Shown: positions 39,301-54,300 of the stretch, in pieces | Position numbering within the stretch: the first letter of the stretch is position 1 | Layout of the letters: each line of letters begins with the position of its first letter | Source of the DNA: Odontocerum albicorne | Taxonomy: Eukaryota > Arthropoda > Insecta > Trichoptera > Odontoceridae | NCBI GenBank assembly: GCA_949825065.1 | Contig: OX463838.1 | Location: forward strand, 9,277,246 to 9,341,245 | Length of the DNA: 64,000 nt | Direction: 5' to 3' | Notes under the pieces: generated by a model | Databases searched by the model: none | What the model was told of the DNA's origin: nothing | Seen by the model: the letters and a program-made list of their open reading frames with translations, nothing else | Position numbers and translations under genes: made by a program

Positions 39301-42300
39301 GTTAATTAATAATAAATTGACATACTTAATAGAGATTTGATTTAAAGTGTTCTATTATAAAATTCTTATGTAAAATGTTTTTAAAAAACCTCGATGTGAT
39401 GTGTATGGATACTAGCAAAATTTTAGGGGAATTCTCTTTTAGTTTTTCAAAAGTTTCAGTGTTGATAAAAAATACTTGATATTTTAAATAGAGAATTGAT
39501 TGAAAGTGTTTTGTGACTTGATTGCAATGTATTTATTTGTTGTGATTCGAGTGTGTGTAGATGCTGGCTTAGTTTTTAGAGGGAAGATTCACTTTTTGTT
39601 TTATAGTTTGTGTTAATTAATAGTGTTTAACATTTTTCATAAATAACTGATTTAAAGTTTTGTTATTACATTGTTATGTAATTAAAAAAATACCTGTGCA
39701 GTATGCACATATGCTGATGTAGTTTTGCGGATCAAAGGATTGTATTTTTATTTAAGAATTTCAGTGATAATTAAAAATAATTGTCATTTTTAATAGAAAA
39801 TAATTAAAATGTTCTGTTATTAAAAACACCGCTACGGTATGTATATATTATACTGGCTTAGTTTTCGGAGGTAAATTATATTAAGAACGATTTGAACCAT
39901 AATTAAAAAAACGATACCCTTTTTTATGTACAATATAATTATTTTCATCATTTGAATACATTTTTCCTGTGTATACCATATTTCTTATGAAATTCGATGT
40001 TTTCGGATTTTCAATTTTTTTTGAGGTTTGTGTAAGAAAATATTTAAAATTTATTGAATGATTCGAACCGACATTTTTGTGGAATAAACTGTGATTTTTG
40101 TGGAATAAACTGTGATTTTTGTGGAATAAACTGTGATTTTTGTGGAATAAAGTGTGATTTTTTAAATTCAATTGTTTAAATCTAAGAATACTTTTTTATG
40201 TTTTTTCTCTCTCTGCCATGTACTTCAATTTCTTTATCGATCGTTCTTGTACAATGCAACCTAAAGGCTTTGTTGCCGTGTGTTAATCTCATCCAATCAA
40301 CCAGAAAAATGTAAAAGAGGCCATTAGTAACATCCGACTGGAATCTTTTTAAAAAAATATGCTATCTCTGATAATAATCGAGTATGCTTAACAACCATCC
40401 TGTTGATGCAAGACGTCTATGCATATATTTGTGTATTATGCGTAAGCTGTTGCATTTCAGCAAGCACACAGTATTGACAGACAAAACCTAAAATTCCGTT
40501 GGCAAGGAGATTAAACTTCCAAGACCATCAGTAGGTTTAATTTACTGCAGCCTTTTGCTAGGAAAAGTGTTATATATATATACCGCTTTTTGTGCTGCTT
40601 AATAGCACTATATCCAACAAACCACAAATATGTTAAAGGACTTTATGTGAAAAACCCGACCGGGACTGTTTTTGCGGGTGCCATCAGCAACCAAACCCAA
40701 AACCACAGGGGTGTAAGGCAGACGGCTTACCATCGAGGCTGCCACGGAGGTCATCAATATATATTATTTTATAAAAATACTCACCGATATTTTCAATTCA
40801 TAAGTGTGTAAAAATATACCACGTGCTTTTTAATATCTGCGAAATTAAAAAAAAAACAAATGTATAATTCATTGTTTGATAAGGCTGGAACGTTAAATAA
40901 CGCGATTGAGATGTTTTCTAAGTCTTTACATTGTAAGATTGATAATAATTGATAACATAACGGTATTTCACGTTGAATATTAGCAACAATATTTAATTTT
41001 ATTGAAATTATAATCTTTGTGTACTAGTTGGTATGACGTCTGTGTTTCAGTGCGGGGGGTTACGTGTTCGATTCTCGGTTTTTAAAGAAGGTTACATTCT
41101 AGATTTTACTTTAGGCTTGTTTAAAATTTCTTGTTGATTGGAAGAGAAAACTAAGTAGCAATAAACCAGACAATTTTACTGTATAATAAAAATAATTTAT
41201 TAGGTAAAACGTCGATTTAATTTTTCAACAATTCATATTCAATTTAGTGTTTGGGGATAAATGTGATCTTAAGACTTTTTTTGGAATATTTCATAACAAA
41301 TTATAATACTTTGTTATTCCGATAATTACATTCAATCTACCTGAAGAGAGCCTCGGGATAGGAGATAGAAATACATGTAGCGGGGATTAATGTATGTTAA
41401 TTAGTTGAATAACAAAGTAACTTTAATATTCCAATATGGAGTTCTAAAAATTTAAGGCAGAAACCTTTGTTAAACTTTTTTTAGTTTAAGACTATCATAT
41501 TCATCCTGCTAAGAGTGTTTTGTATTTTGAAGACTTATCATGTATTAACTAGGATGAATAAGAGAACTCGGAGATGGTTTTGGTATATAGAGCGAATGAA
41601 TGGAGAAATACTAACTAAACAAATATACAGTGCAAATGTGAGTGGAAGTCGAGGTAGAGGAAGATGAAGGAAAATATGTTTCGATCAAGTGAACAGTATT
41701 TAGAAAAAAATAAATGTTAAAAGTGAAATAAATTATGGGTGCTATATGATAAGGTGTATGGATGTAGATGATGCGAAATGTGTGTTTCAGGATAGGAACA
41801 TCTGCCGATATATTATCTCTGTCAACCCGGACACGGAAACGTCGTGATGATATGTATACCTATATATGTATAAGACGTAACATTCCTCACAACGTATAGT
41901 CTAAGAACTATCAATTTTCGACCATCGTGACCTAGTTGGTAACGCGCCTATCTTCATATCTGGAAGTTAGTTGGTTCGATTTCCGTTAACACCTTAAATA
42001 AAAAAATTTTTTAGTCTAGTGTTCACTTAAGACATCTTTAACATATTTTTGGTTGGTTGAAATAAATTGTCAACATGGAAATAAACCTACCAAGTATGTA
42101 TACAATGAATTTGTATTACAATTAAATACAATGTTATTAATTAACTAGTAACAAGTCGTCAATAATGATATAAGTAAAAAAATCAACAATATGCTGTGTT
42201 TGTCTTTGTGCTGCTTCATGTTGTCGTTCTGCTGCTGCTTTTCTAGAATCTCATTTGCTCGTTGTGATTGACGCGATCGTCTCTTCCTTTTAGCATCTGC

Positions 42301-45300
42301 AACTCTTTTTGCAGTCATATTATCATTTTGATCCACAATAATAAGTCTGTAATACAGTGGAACCTCTCATAACGAGCACCTCTCATAACGAGTAATTCGC
42401 ATAACGAGCTAAACAGATTGTGAAAAAAATGCTCCCTTAACGAGCGACGTTTCGCATAAAGAGTGACGCAGAAAGGGGAAGTCTCATCTTCACGTCACTC
42501 ACTTGTGAGTCGGGACTTCCGCGCCAGTGCGTCAGTCTCTGGTTAGCACTCGTTCCGCTAGCACGTTAGTGTCACATGTGATCACAGATTTTTCCAAACT
42601 TGTGTTCAGACATTATTTGTAATTTTTTTTGTGCAAACTTTAATAACCCTTGCAAAAATGTCCTTGAAGAAAAAGCCACAAGAAGACAGCCATAAGAGAA
42701 TAAAAGTAACTGTAGAAATGAAACGTAAAATCATTGAAAAGCGAGAACGAGGTGTGAGCGTGGCTAATCTAGCGCGCACATACAATCGGTCTACATCAAC
42801 GATTTGCAAAATTAAGAAGATAGATGCTTCAAAGGGAGTGTCAAAAATGTTTACGAAACGGTTACCTATTCTTGATGATGTTGAAAGATTGCTTTAATAT
42901 CGGCAAAGAAAAGCAATTGCAAGGCGATACTATTAACGAAAACATCATTTGTGAGAAGGCGAAAGTTATTTTCAACGACCTCGTTTAGAAGACGCCAGGA
43001 TCATCAACTGCCGAAAAAAAAGTACAATTTAAGGGAAGTCATGGATGGTTCGAGAAATTTAAGAGAACAGCGTTGACAGCTCTAGAGAGCTTTATAGTAA
43101 AAAAGAATTAATTATTTGTCATAAATAATAAACTAGTTATTTCGATTTTTATATTGTTTTATGCAAATCGAAATCGCATTCCGGGTTGTTACGCTCCTTA
43201 ACAATTTATAAGTATGTAATTTTATTTGAATAAACGTTAAAAATCAAAAAAATTAAGAGTTTTGTTTTCGGCATGGAACGCATTATCGTATTTTACATTG
43301 ATTTATATGAGAAAAACTGTTTCGCTTAACGAGTGTTTCACATAACGAGCAAGATTCTGGAACGAATTATTCTCGTTATGAGAGGTTCCACTGTACTTTA
43401 AGATAAAAAATATTTTGTAGGAAAAATTAAAAACTTACATTTCAAATATATTTTCTACAAAATTATGAGTGAATCCGTTTCCCGAATGAAATTCGAAATA
43501 TTTAATAAGGTAGGGGCAAGAAAACCTTTCTATGCCGGAAGGCTGCATTAAGTTAGCTGTAACCTATTGTAATAACTAATAAGGTAACTTTCAGAAAACT
43601 TCAATGTACTTTAAAATGTACATTATTTACAATACCTTGTATAATACTTACTTTAAAAATGGGGAAAAAATTAAATGTGATACAATTGGGTTTAGGCACG
43701 ACAAATACGAGTGTACAAACTAATTTAATTGCCTACGTTTCGGCGATTTTTATTCGTGGCTGTCGATTGGAGAGAATTATTTCATCGAATATTTTTTACT
43801 ATTTAGTATTTTAAATATATCCATTTTAAGATTAAAATAAAAATAATTAAAGACGAACTAAAACATACAAATAAAAAGATAATATTTTTTTCTTCGAAAT
43901 TTGGATTCATTCAAAATTCCCCACTCTAATGTGCTCGCACATTCAAAAGGCAGCAGGTTCCCCAGTCTAATGTACTCGTGCATTCAAAAGGCCGCAGGTT
44001 CCCCAGTCTAATGTACTCGTACATGCAAAAGGACGCAGGTTCCCCAGTCTAATATACTCGTACATTCAAAAGACCGCAGGTTCCCCAGTCTAATGTACTC
44101 GTACATTTAAAAGGCCGCAGGTTCCCCAGTCTAATGTACTCGTATATTCAAAAGGCCGCAGGTTCCCCACTCTAATGTACTCGTACATAGTTGATTAATG
44201 AAACAAAACTCAGAACAGAGAATATATATTATTGATAGAAAACTTCACATAAACTATCAACGATTAATGTATTTACATAGCAACAGTATAAAGTGAGTGC
44301 GAGTGATATGTGAACCTAATAATTGAGTGTCTCCTCACTGGATGGTATTATTATTAAAGCAGGAAGAAGTTATTTGGTGCGATGGGCAAGAATTTGTTAA
44401 GTTGTTTTTGGGAGTTTTTTTCACGCTGAGGGGGCTCGCCACCATTTCAAAGTAAAATCTAAGCCATAGTTCCCCAAACTTTTTCGCCCCGGAGACCACT
44501 TGACGATTTTATTGTTTTCCGTAGACCCCCTGCCTGCATAATATTGAATTTTCTTAAACTTGTTAACTTCAAATGTGTTTTTGACAGCTGTCACAGTGCT
44601 GTTCACCTTGATAAGGTTTTTTGTGGAGTGGACAATTGTAAAAAAATAAAAACATGTACAATTTTTATTCATACCTTTATTGAAAATACACTAAACGCAA
44701 GTATATATTTGGCTTTGGAACGAAACAAATCAAAACCTAATACAATTTTTACATAAAATTAATACACAAATAATACTGTTAATGAGATTGATGAACCTGA
44801 TGCTCTGATAGCAATGGTTCAATATTTGGCTTCAAATTAGTGAGGTATAGTCTTCAATCTCCGCGTTTAGTGATTTGCATTCGATTTCTTTATTTTAAGT
44901 ATTTTCTATGTCTAATATAAGTATTATGTACACACAATCTGTGTTAGGTGTAATAAGACATTTACGGAACGCCTAAATATTGATGATGATCTGCCTAAAT
45001 GGGATCCGCTCACGTGGACCCCCATTTACATCTCGTGCACCCCCATTTTCTTTTCTCGCTGACATAGACCCCCTGCAAGTCTAAATCGACCCTTGGGGGT
45101 CCATATAGACCACTTTGGGAATCTTTGATTTAAACTCTTCATGTAAAGAGAGAGAATATGAACCTGACCATAAGAATTACATTTCTATGCCATAAATTGT
45201 TATTAAAAAAAGTTCTAAGTTAGACATTTAATTAAATAATAACTCTTAATCCGTTACTATGACATACGAACGTAAGTACAACCGATTTTAGGTTGTTTGA

Positions 45301-48300
45301 TGATTGCATACATAAGGTGGGATAAATAAATTTTACGTTTAGCTTTCAATACTTGTTTGGTAGGCCAACTGAAAGCTCATTGATAGTATCGATATTCAAT
45401 TCATAGAACTTAATTTTTAGTTAGAAAAATCAAAATTAAACGCTTTCATGGTTCTATATATACTTTATTTATTTACTTAGTGACACCTGTTTCGCCATAC
45501 AATGGCTTTATCAAGCTGTGGATGAAGCTTAGCTCCGTGACTATATACGTTATACCGAAAAACGTTATATTGGACAATTATATTTTATAGTAATATTAGT
45601 ACGGTTATATTTAAATTCTTAAATGAATATTTTCACCAAAATAGTCATGTAATAAATATAACTGTCCTTATATTACTGTAAAATATATCTGTATAATAAC
45701 ATATAACTGTAAAATTGTTTAGACTTTTCTAAGTAAGACACAGAGAAAAGTCTTGTTTACTGGGGACACGACAAATGAAAGACATCAAACCTAGGTCCAT
45801 AAAAAATGTGTGTACATTAAATTACCTATTAGACTTTCATAAATTATGTATTTATAAAATTTATTGTCATATGTAAATACTTGTAAATAAAATTAAAATA
45901 TAATCACGGAGCTAAACTTCACCTACAGTTTTACAAGGCTAATAAATAAAGGATATAGAACTTTCAAAACGTTTAATTTTGATTTTCCTAATTAAATTTT
46001 AAGTTATTGTTAGAAATTACTTTTCATTAGATCAATGTTGATATATTTTAAACAAATAGCTTTGATAGAGATTGGGAGCACGTGTTGAAACATTTATTTC
46101 AATATGCCACGGTCAATAGAACTAAATGTCGATAAGGCCCGATTAGCGCAAATTGTATAAAATCATATACGAGTATTTAGGTGACATTGGATAGTGTAAA
46201 TGTCGACCTCCTTGGTAAGACACTGATCTTACACCCGGGGGCTTTGGGTTCAATTGCCGATGGTACCTAAATTTTTTTTTATAATGTCCTAATCTGGTAA
46301 AAGAGCTCGTCTTTTAGCAATACTCGAATGCGCTAGACGTGTGTGAGTGTTGTTGCTTGTTAGTATTTCAAACACGCACGATGATGGATAAAATAAAAAC
46401 GAGGCTTTTGTTTTAGAGCGCGTAATTTTAAACGGAGTGCGCGGCCGCCTCGAGGAATGTTGGGTAGGGATATCAGAAGGGGGGAGAGTGGTCGACCGGT
46501 CTCGGCCAATTCCGTCATTAGTATGGCACACGATGTCTGAGAAAGAGGTTCACTCGTCGATTGCGGAACGCATAATTATCAAGTTTATCATTCGTGAGGA
46601 TGTAAAACCAGATGAAATTCTGCGGAGACTGACGGCACAGTTCGGAGATCAAGCATTGTCAAAGCTCCATGTGTTTGCTTGGCATAAGGAGTTCATGAAA
46701 GGCAATGAATGGGTCGAAAACGAGAATCATGATCGTCACCCACGGACGAGCATTACTGAACAGAACATTAATGCCATTCGTGATCTTCTGGAAGGCGATC
46801 GACGATTGATGGTTTCCGAATTTTGTTCTGAGATAGAAATAAGTTATGGGAGTTTAGCGGAATGCTTTACTGATACGTCGTTCCCTACAGGAGTACTCAA
46901 TCCATAATCACAAAGGACCTAGGATTCCGTAGTGTCTGCTCTATGGGTCCCACGTCTTTTGACTGCAGAACAAAAGTGGGCACGTTTTTGAGCGGCTCTT
47001 GGCGCGGGTTGCACAAGAAGGGAATGCATTTTTGAGTCGCATCTTACCTGCGGTAAAACTTGGGTACACCACTACACGCCCGAGTCGAAACAAGCCAGCA
47101 TGGAGGGGAGAAATTGGAATAACAGTTTACTGATACGCAGTGATGAATTCTTATTTATATTTTTAATTTTCACTCGATTAAGGTAACACCGCAAGCTTCC
47201 CATGGGATTAACCGTGAGCTGACAGCAGCATGCCCATGGGACGAAAGGGCTTCCGTAGATTTTTTGCAGTGTATTAATTCGGATTGTTAGTTCACTAACC
47301 TATACTTTTTGGACCATTTTATATATATGTACATATGTATACCTATATACGAGTATCATCCCGCCATGTTACTTTTAGAGTAGGCAGAGAACAACGATCT
47401 TCTATGCTGATAACTCTCGCCTCGTCTACATTCATACAACCCGTCAAACATTTCTTTCTGTTTCTCCAATTATCTCCATCTACTCTTTCCTCGGTCTATC
47501 TTTTCCTCACTCTCCATTCATTTTAGATGTTAACATTAATTCGAAAGTCGTTGATCAACATGGTTGTACCTTTGAGGCAGCAGTTCTGAAAAAAATGTAT
47601 ACCACAGTACCCCATAAAAGTACCCCCGTAACCAGGAGAGGTGTCTTTCTTTCACACTTTAATCCTGAATTGTCTCTCAGTTGAAGGAACTCATATTTTT
47701 CTCCTCGAATCATATGCCCAAAGTACTTTAACTTACTCCTTTTGATGGTGGACAATACTTCTCTATCATTATTCATAACTTTCAAGATGTCATAATTACA
47801 AATGTTATCAACCCATGAGACCAATCATTATTCCCTTACACCGCATTTTAAAAACTTCTACCTTCTTTGTGATGGGCTGAGTAAGTGTCTATGCATTAAC
47901 ACCATACAGAAACACGGAAAAAATGTCGCAACACAAAATTCGTATACGTAAGCCAAGATTGAAATCCTTGTTGTAGAGGAGATTTTGCATTTCGAAGAAG
48001 CAACTTCATTACATCTCCTATTTTGATCTCTTCAAAATGAATGAATAACATACCCATTACCCGTGACGAGTATATTAGAAGGCACGATACAAAGTGAGAG
48101 ATCATTTGACAGTGGTACCACTGGAGATGACTAAAAATTTTCTCTTCAGAATATCTAGCAACGTAAAAATATTTGATATTTTATACGAGAATGTTATTAA
48201 TTATCTAAAAATGAGATGAGAGTCGAAATTCTTTTTAGGTTTAAGTAAAAAAGAAAATCACGTTTGTCGATTACATGTACTGTTATTATTTTTCTATAGT

Positions 48301-51300
48301 ACTGTTAATATGTGTATGCTTTCGGACGTCCCATTTTCGATTCTCGGTGAGATACGAACTGATTTAGCTTTCGATCGTTTTCCTTTTAATTGTAACCACA
48401 ATACTGTAATCTTGTTTTGTCTGCAGAGCTACAATGCAACCTGTAACGCCCCGCCTCAACCCCGGCAGTAGAGCGAGCAGTAAGACGCCACTCCTCTCAG
48501 AAGGGATGATACACAGGGAGGGTAGCTTTCATGGTTATATCAAGATACCATCGTCCAATGATGATTTGGTAAGTTGGAATTTATCAATTTCTTTATATAC
48601 AGAAGTTCTATACAATAAAATGACTCACCTTTTTAATTTAACGATTTTTTTTCATAGTTGTGAATAACTTACTTATTACTTTTCCAATTGAAATTAAATA
48701 ATTTACTGTACGATGCTGTAACTTCTAATTTGGGATGAATCTTTCATCACAACATGTAGATCATGTTCCGTGATACCTATTCATTTTTCTGCAACAAAAT
48801 GCAACATAATATATTTCTTGAGATCGCCATGTGACAATAAACCAACTAAATTATATACCGAAAATGTTATACAATACAACCATTTGATAACTATTATACG
48901 AGTATAATAAACGAAGCAGCGACTAACATATTTTCGACTGCAAAACTTTTTTGTTGGTTTGTCAAGTCAAATTCAAGTCGTTTACTGGGATCTATGACAC
49001 ATATGTGTTATTTTGATCGTTGGTTGCTCGTTGTGAAATTTAGTGGTACATAAAAAAAACCATCACGCCGTTTTAAAGAGCATTTGACAGAGCGCCAGAC
49101 TTTCCTATCTCGATACACATCCTTAACCTCTACTACATCCATGCAACTTTTCATAAACCTTCTACGATTTCTCTGACTTCCTACGTTTCCTTCTTTCATA
49201 ATACCATTTAACTTTTAGGGAAATGTCCCTTAAAGGTATCTGATGATTTTGATTGTTGGTAAATAAATAAAATACGTTAAATCGCAATGCGGAAGGAGAG
49301 AGTGAATGAATACTTTATTTGATAGTACGTGGGTATTTATAATATTTCAGAATGGGCGCGGGAGTGCGCCCGCGATATACTTTTATCTCGCTTCTGTGCG
49401 TGCAGAAATGGTCAATTGAAGTATTGTAGATATCGTAAATAGTATTGTGGGTAACAATTTATTTACGGAACCGGCGAGACAGCGTGATGCGTTTTCTTTC
49501 TACTATGGAATGCGGCGCGATGCTCGGCCGCGTCAATGTTTTGGCATGTGACCTTCGGACTGTTTAATATAATTTATCGAGGTGTCCGAAGTTCGTTTCG
49601 TCGGTCATTGACCGTATGTATACGACAATATTTAGCGACGACCGTGGTTCCCACAAACTGATCCAACCATACTTTTCTTGATCTCCTTCTTACACACCTT
49701 CCACTCAATTTGCATTAAATATCCGTACATTTAGTTATGAGAAAAATCTTGACCCCCGTTGTTACCCAATTAAATTTAGTAACGGAACCCTATCATATTT
49801 TTACGACATAACGGGACTCCTTAAATATTTTAACGTAGTACGAAAAAAAAGAAATGTGTCAGGTTAAAGCAGGTTAAAACTTTTCTTGTTTCAAAGCCCA
49901 ACAACCTTTGAATTGAAAGTTACATTTAAGTAATGGGGTAAGGCCATAAGAGCATCTTTTGGCAACAGTATCCGCTTATTTACTGGCGTATATGCATTAT
50001 TGATTATAAAATAATAAATAAATACAGTACAATATACGTTTATCATCCGAAAGAAAATTATTTTTCGGGAAACCTGAAGTATGTGCTTCTGTGTTCAAGT
50101 GCAACCCCTCCAAACAGCTATATTGTTGGAAAGTGCCGATTGACATACATCGATATATACACCTTTAAGAACCTTTTTACTGAGCACATTCCGAATAACA
50201 CGGAACACACGTATACCCATGTCTTTTAATTTTTGGTTTCAAAGTGTTAATATGGACCTCCCGGCGGAGCAACGAAAACGCCAATATATTTTATACCATC
50301 AACCTACTACATTGTTTATTTTTCTTGTTCACATACACTATTTACAAAATAATCTGATCATTATATACTTTTACAACATAATGTGATTTAAATAGGATAT
50401 CGCTAACGATTTTATAAACTGTTGAACAGAATGGCGATGACGATGGGCTGCTGTCCTCTGTACCAATTTTTGAAAACTATAAATACTCGCTGGAGCACAA
50501 GAGAAAGCAGAGCTCACTTGTTACTGTGTAAGTATTTCTTTCTTTTTTTAAATAAATACACAATTCATTTACAAGAGATGATTTGTTCCATTACTATTAA
50601 AACGAAAATGCAGACAATTTGAAAATGAAAAAAAAAAACTATTTTATTATTTAAATCTAGATTCCTTAGAGTTTTAAAGCGATATATTTCTGGACCAATT
50701 TATATCTAGATTCCTTATCTACACCAGTTATATCTTAACCTCAATCTCGATTTATATCTAGATTCTTTATGTACACCAGTTATATCGTAATCCAAAGTTC
50801 GATTTATATATAGATTCCTTATCTACACCAATTATATATTAACCTGAATATCAATTTATATCTAGATTCCTTATCTACACCAATTACATCTTAACCCGAA
50901 GTTCGATTCATATCTAGATTCCTTATCTGCGCCAATTACATCTTAATTCGAAGTTCGATTTATATATAGATCCCTTATTTACACCAATTTCATCTTAACC
51001 CGAAGTTCGATTTATATCTAGATTCCTTATCTACGCTAATTACATCTTAGCCTAAAGCTCTATTTATATCTAGATTCCTTATCTACACCAATTACATCTT
51101 AGCCTAAAGCACAATTTATATCTAGATTCCTTATCTACACCAATTACAACTTAACCTAAAGCTCAATTTATATCTGGAATACTTATCTACACCAATTACA
51201 TCTTAATCCGAGGTTCGATTTATATCTAGTTTCCTTATCTACACCAATTATACTTTAACCCAAAGTTAATCGGTGCCAATTATCGTATTTAATTTTATTA

Positions 51301-54300
51301 TAAAGATTAGTTACTGGCTGAGAAAAAGCGAGTCGACAGGTTGAACATACTTTCGTTATCAATACTCAAATGAGTATAAAGTATTCTTAAATTATATATT
51401 GTAATAAATATCTCGCTATCAAAACGTTATCTGATATCCTCCTCAAAGTCCTAAAGTTTGAGGTTCAGTTTAGTTCGATCCTATCACTATCTACGCTGTT
51501 ATGGGAAACGAAATATTCCCCATCCAGTGCGGTCTAGAAGATCGAAATCATATTTATTTTTTATGAGCGTGACGTCACGTAGTGACGAAGAAGAAACTGC
51601 CCCAAGACACTTCTTCTTCGGTGGTGACACACCTGAGAGTGGAAATAATAGTAGCGACAACGAACTTAAAGTTCGACATCATGGGAGAAGGAAAATTACT
51701 TGCAGCGTAGTAAATATACTTATAAAGTTGTAAATATACTTATAAATTGTAAATATACTTATAAAGTTGTAAATATACTTATAAAGTTGTAAATATACTT
51801 ATAAAGTTGTAAATATACTTATAAGTTGTAAATATACTTATAAAGTTGTAAATATACTTATAAAGTTGTAAATATACTTATAAAGTTGTAAATATACTTG
51901 GCGTAGTAAATATATGTACTTATAAAGTTGTCAGTACTTTCAAAGAAAACTTTGAATGGAGCAAAACTATCTCAACGCTACTAGATCAGAGTAGAAAATC
52001 GGTGCGAAGATGAACCGATTGAAGGTTGAATCGATTATCATCGCAGTATTATAAAATGTGATCTACGGATTGATCCAGATGGCCGCAAAAAAATTACAAT
52101 TCGTGACTAAAACGTGACTTGGACGTATCAATTAGGTAAGTCATGTAAACTTATCAGTAACCATCAGGAACACAGGTCGGCCCACAATTCGACAATCGAC
52201 GTTCTCACACGTTATATCAAGACTGCGAATCCCCCTACAATTACACCACCGTATGGTGTATGATAGGCTTATAACTTGTCGAATCCCTTAGGCCTCGGTC
52301 ACACAGGAAGGAGCCTCGCTTGATGCTTAGAGCTATGTTGCGAGTTAAGCGACATATGCTAGCGAACCAACGTACCGCATACTATTGCAGTGGCTACACT
52401 GCACGCTTTGCGCCACGTTGCATGTCGATTAGTCATCGAGTGAATCTCCTAGCGAACAGACGTGTTGGCTAATTTACAAAATGGCGGAAGTTTTAATGAG
52501 AGCTGTGTATAAAAGGGAGCCTTTGTGGAACCCATCGAGCAAATTATAGAAAAATGCACCTGTAATAAAATCACTTTGGAATGAAGTTGCGCAGAAAGTA
52601 AATAAATATGGTAAGTTGTAATGAAATTGGTTAGTTTTGAGAGTGACATCGTGTGTTGACTCAACCGCTCCCAACTGTCAAATGAATTTGTGCGTAGCAC
52701 TTTGGTGTGGCCAGGCATGAAGTCACCTACTATATGTGTCACGTAAAATCTAGTTTAGCACCTAACGAAACATTTTGGTGTGGCCTCGGATTACGAATTG
52801 ACGCGAATCAAAAAAGACATATATCGTTTTAGAATTGACACGAATCTAGACATGCCCTGGAAATTAAAGATCTGATATTTTCGAGTCCATTTTTCGAATA
52901 TTGTATCATTAATGAGGATTTCGTTTGACAGACGCACTTCCCTTCCCCTGCTGAAATGCGTTTCAAATTAATCACTAATTAATTTATTGAACGTTATTCA
53001 GAGACGGATTCGATTTGTTAAAATGATGCAATCGAGTCAGTGCCGCATTGAGAAAATAAAAAAATAGTCGTATTGTTAGCGATTCTCATGTACAACTTTT
53101 GAATTATCATTACTTAACATAAGTGTATTTCAATTTGATACAGGTTTCTTAAAGAAGCGAAACGGTAACAGTTTAAAGTTAGTTCTGACATTGTATTTAA
53201 GTTTATATTTGAATTTATAAAATAAATATATTAATACGAATAAGTTTCTAGCTAAAATAAATAAATCAATAAACTTACAACAATTTTAAATACATCAAAC
53301 AATGAGCGTTGTTTACAAAAATTCATTTTTAATTTAACATTTTTAATCATATATTTAACGCAAAACAATCAATTTATTTTTCTCTCGAAATTTCGTTCAC
53401 TATATAAAAAAGTTATGAATAACATGTAGTACAAATATTTCAGAATTCTTATTGCATTGAAGTAAGTAAATTTATATTGTTTTTGGAGTAAGTCAATTTA
53501 TTAGAATAAATACCGTATTTAATTAAAATCAACTTGGAGCATGCTGTCAGAATGCATAATAAAACTTACTGTATTATTTACGTTAGTACCTAATACACGA
53601 AAAAATGTCTTTTAAGTTATACATAGGTTATAATTATAAGTAAAAAGGCTATGAAATCCCTGAAAGCGGAACGAAAAACAAAGATGATGCAATTTTTTAT
53701 TCATTTTCATTTGACATACAATGAGGTTAATTTACTAAGCAATCACACTCATTGTTACGAAATATAATTTAAATTTAATTTAATTATTTAAAGATTTTAA
53801 TAAAATCATTTCCTGAAAAATTTATCTGTCTTAAATACTTATAAAACATTAGAATTGTCTCTCAATTATAACATAAAACCGATTCAACTTGCATGATGAA
53901 ATAATCGTGAAATGTTCCATCACTGTATAATGGAGTTTATCAGAGTAATTTATAAGAAGTTATTATAAAATGTCTTATTTATTCCTGTTAAAGTTTTTTT
54001 ATTTCAGTTCAGATAAAACATTTATGTTCCTTTTTCAATGATTCTATCTGTAATAATACATACTTTGTAATCAGTATATTAAAAACAACACATTTTATGT
54101 CAAGATTAAGGAAGCCGTATTAAAATGATTTGAACATATAGCTAAAATTCTTCTATTTCTCATATCACTCTGCATGGTGTAAGATACGTTTCCTCTATTG
54201 CACTATTATGTAACTTAAAAAAAATAAAAGAAAGATACTTTGAAAGGGATTGCATTTTATTATCAAATGTGAAACATCTAGAGAAACATTCAAATGTGAA

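Larger units (their letters stand above)
42127..45330. repeat. Interspersed repeat X, copy C (interrupted several times)
   Basis: Same family as copies A and B. Pieces lie at 42127-42353, 43395-43510, 44190-44340 and 45136-45330, separated by a Tigger element, an unassigned block with a 41-bp array, and a hAT-like element. On the minus strand 42336-42145 is open: MDQNDNMTAKRVADAKRKRR then SRQSQRANEILEKQQQ, a basic N-terminus like those of Helitron or other large transposon proteins. Confidence 0.7.

Noticed and set aside
39881..40171. Frame with four copies of HSLFHKN on the minus strand
   Set aside because: It is the 21-bp tandem repeat TTTTTGTGGAATAAACTGTGA.
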